Source: a bacterium
GTDB taxonomy: Bacteria > Sumerlaeota > Sumerlaeia > MVZB01
Assembly (NCBI GenBank): GCA_023480605.1
Contig: JAMCWS010000383.1
Coordinates: forward strand, 1 to 6,216
Reading direction: 5' to 3'
DNA length: 6,216 bases
Part shown: one piece after another, positions 5,423 through 6,216 of the stretch
How the letters are laid out: every line of letters starts with the position of its first letter
Position numbering within the stretch: the first letter of the stretch is position 1
Program-made: the position numbers and the translations under genes
Notes under the pieces: generated by a model
What the model was told of the DNA's origin: nothing
What the model saw: only the letters and a program-made list of their open reading frames with translations
Databases searched by the model: none

Positions 5423-6216
5423 TCATCCCAGTTCCAGCGCGGCGGCGGGGTCGAGGCGGCAGATGCGGCGATAGATTTCGTCGGCCTGCGCGGCGCGGTC
5501 CTTGTCGGCGCGGATGAGCGTCCACAACGCGCGCAGCACCGCCAGGCATAACTCGGGATCCCACGCCTCCAAGCCGTGGCGGTCGATCGCCTCGACCAGC
5601 GACTCCCACAACGGAATGACCTGGCGGCCCTTGCCGGCATCCTGGGCCAGGCGCGCCTGGGCCATGCGCCACAGGAACCGCGCCCGCCCCGAGCCTCCCC
5701 CCGGCGGCCCCGCCTGAAGGCGCCGAATCGCTTCGGGCAGCCGGCCGTCGCGCGCCAGTTCGCGCGCCTCGGCGAGGGCTTCATCAAGGGCGCCGTCGCT
5801 TTCGGCCGCGATAGCCGGGCCGGACGCACCGCCGCCGTGACCCGCGGGGCCGGCCCCCTCGGCCAGCACCATCTCGCGGATCCAGGTCAGGGTCGTCTCG
5901 TCGGCAAAAGGAAATCCGCCGGCGAAGGCGAGATTTTCGATGCCCGGCAGACGGCGCAGGAGCTGGGCCAATTCGTCGGCGACGGCGTCGCGCGCGGCGC
6001 GGAAGGACGGCCCCAGCCCGCTCAGTGCCGACCAGACAAAGAACTGCCGGTCGAGCCAGAGGGGCGCTTGGGCGAATCGGTCCTCAGCCAGGTTGAGTAG
6101 TTGCAGCCAGTTCGAGGCCGCCAGCAGGGCGCGCAACTGGTCGGCCTCGGTCTTCTGCACGTCCGGGATGCGCGTCTTGCGGCCGTCGGTCGTCGGCGGC
6201 AGGGTCGGCAGCACGC
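5423..6216 (-). CDS. tssA: Type VI secretion TssA protein, VasJ-type C-terminal part (5'-partial)
   Basis: C-terminal 264 codons or so of a T6SS TssA (ImpA/VasJ-like) protein, which caps or organises the growing tail tube and sheath at the baseplate in the cytoplasm. Residues counted from the GTG codon at 6212-6214: 18-70 (PDVQKTEADQLRALLAASNW, then LNLAEDRF, LWLDRQFFVWSALSGLG) form the middle domain common to TssA. A low-complexity Gly/Ala linker is at about 119-140. Residues 141-263 are the VasJ-like C-terminal helical domain, with GRARFLWRMAQARLAQDAGK, ESLVEAIDRHGLEAWDPELC, and the ending YRRICRLDPAAALELG. The frame is open to the window edge and full proteins are longer (about 350-530 aa), so the true start is outside and that GTG is probably internal. 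Stop is TGA. No other T6SS gene is visible; the rest of any cluster would lie to the right. Confidence 0.88.
   Translation of the reverse strand, partial: VLPTLPPTTDGRKTRIPDVQKTEADQLRALLAASNWLQLLNLAEDRFAQAPLWLDRQFFVWSALSGLGPSFRAARDAVADELAQLLRRLPGIENLAFAGGFPFADETTLTWIREMVLAEGAGPAGHGGGASGPAIAAESDGALDEALAEARELARDGRLPEAIRRLQAGPPGGGSGRARFLWRMAQARLAQDAGKGRQVIPLWESLVEAIDRHGLEAWDPELCLAVLRALWTLIRADKDRAAQADEIYRRICRLDPAAALELG

Noticed and set aside
5193..5672. A minus-strand open frame of 159 codons through the repeat region
   Set aside because: It overlaps the ends of two real genes out of frame. Its recognisable part (ASLRFNR-like) comes only from translating the palindromic repeat.
1..6216. CRISPR array, tRNA/rRNA, insertion sequence, toxin-antitoxin or a new defence system
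   Set aside because: There are no regularly spaced repeats, no RNA gene signatures, no transposase, and no small paired genes. Every long real gene fits a known family.

Overview
The window is a compact, GC-rich stretch from a Gram-negative bacterium. An outer membrane is implied by two envelope-spanning machines: a tripartite RND efflux pump and a type VI secretion (T6SS) subunit. No rRNA, tRNA or phage marker is present to fix the lineage. The dispersed 'CGCAAAGACGCAGAGACGC'-type palindromic repeat is, from memory, common in large environmental genomes (Planctomycetes, Verrucomicrobia, some deltaproteobacterial and candidate-phylum lineages). That is a hint only.

Layout. Positions 3847 down to 1 (minus strand) hold a three-gene efflux operon in transcription order: a TetR/AcrR repressor, a periplasmic adaptor (membrane fusion protein), and an RND inner-membrane permease that runs off the left edge after 651 codons. 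Spacings are 59 bp and 26 bp. The 335-bp region 3848-4182 separates this operon from a divergent plus-strand gene. It carries two related 16-bp operator-like sites (14/16 identical, opposite orientation, centres 50 bp apart), best explained as binding sites of the TetR protein, plus a separate 13-bp inverted repeat. Positions 4183-5262 (plus) encode a GHMP-superfamily sugar kinase closest in appearance to D-glycero-D-manno-heptose 7-phosphate kinase (HddA-like). Positions 5263-5422 form a convergent intergenic gap filled mainly by the imperfect palindromic repeat. Positions 5423-6216 (minus) are the C-terminal part of a TssA/VasJ-type T6SS protein whose start lies beyond the right edge.

How it fits together. 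The regulator, adaptor and permease form a self-contained, probably ligand-inducible efflux module. No outer-membrane channel gene (TolC type) is visible, so it is either past the left edge or supplied from elsewhere. The kinase and the TssA fragment show no clear functional link to the pump. I found no new multi-gene system. The points most worth a second look are the paired operators, the non-canonical phosphate-binding loop of the kinase, and the repeat between the convergent genes.
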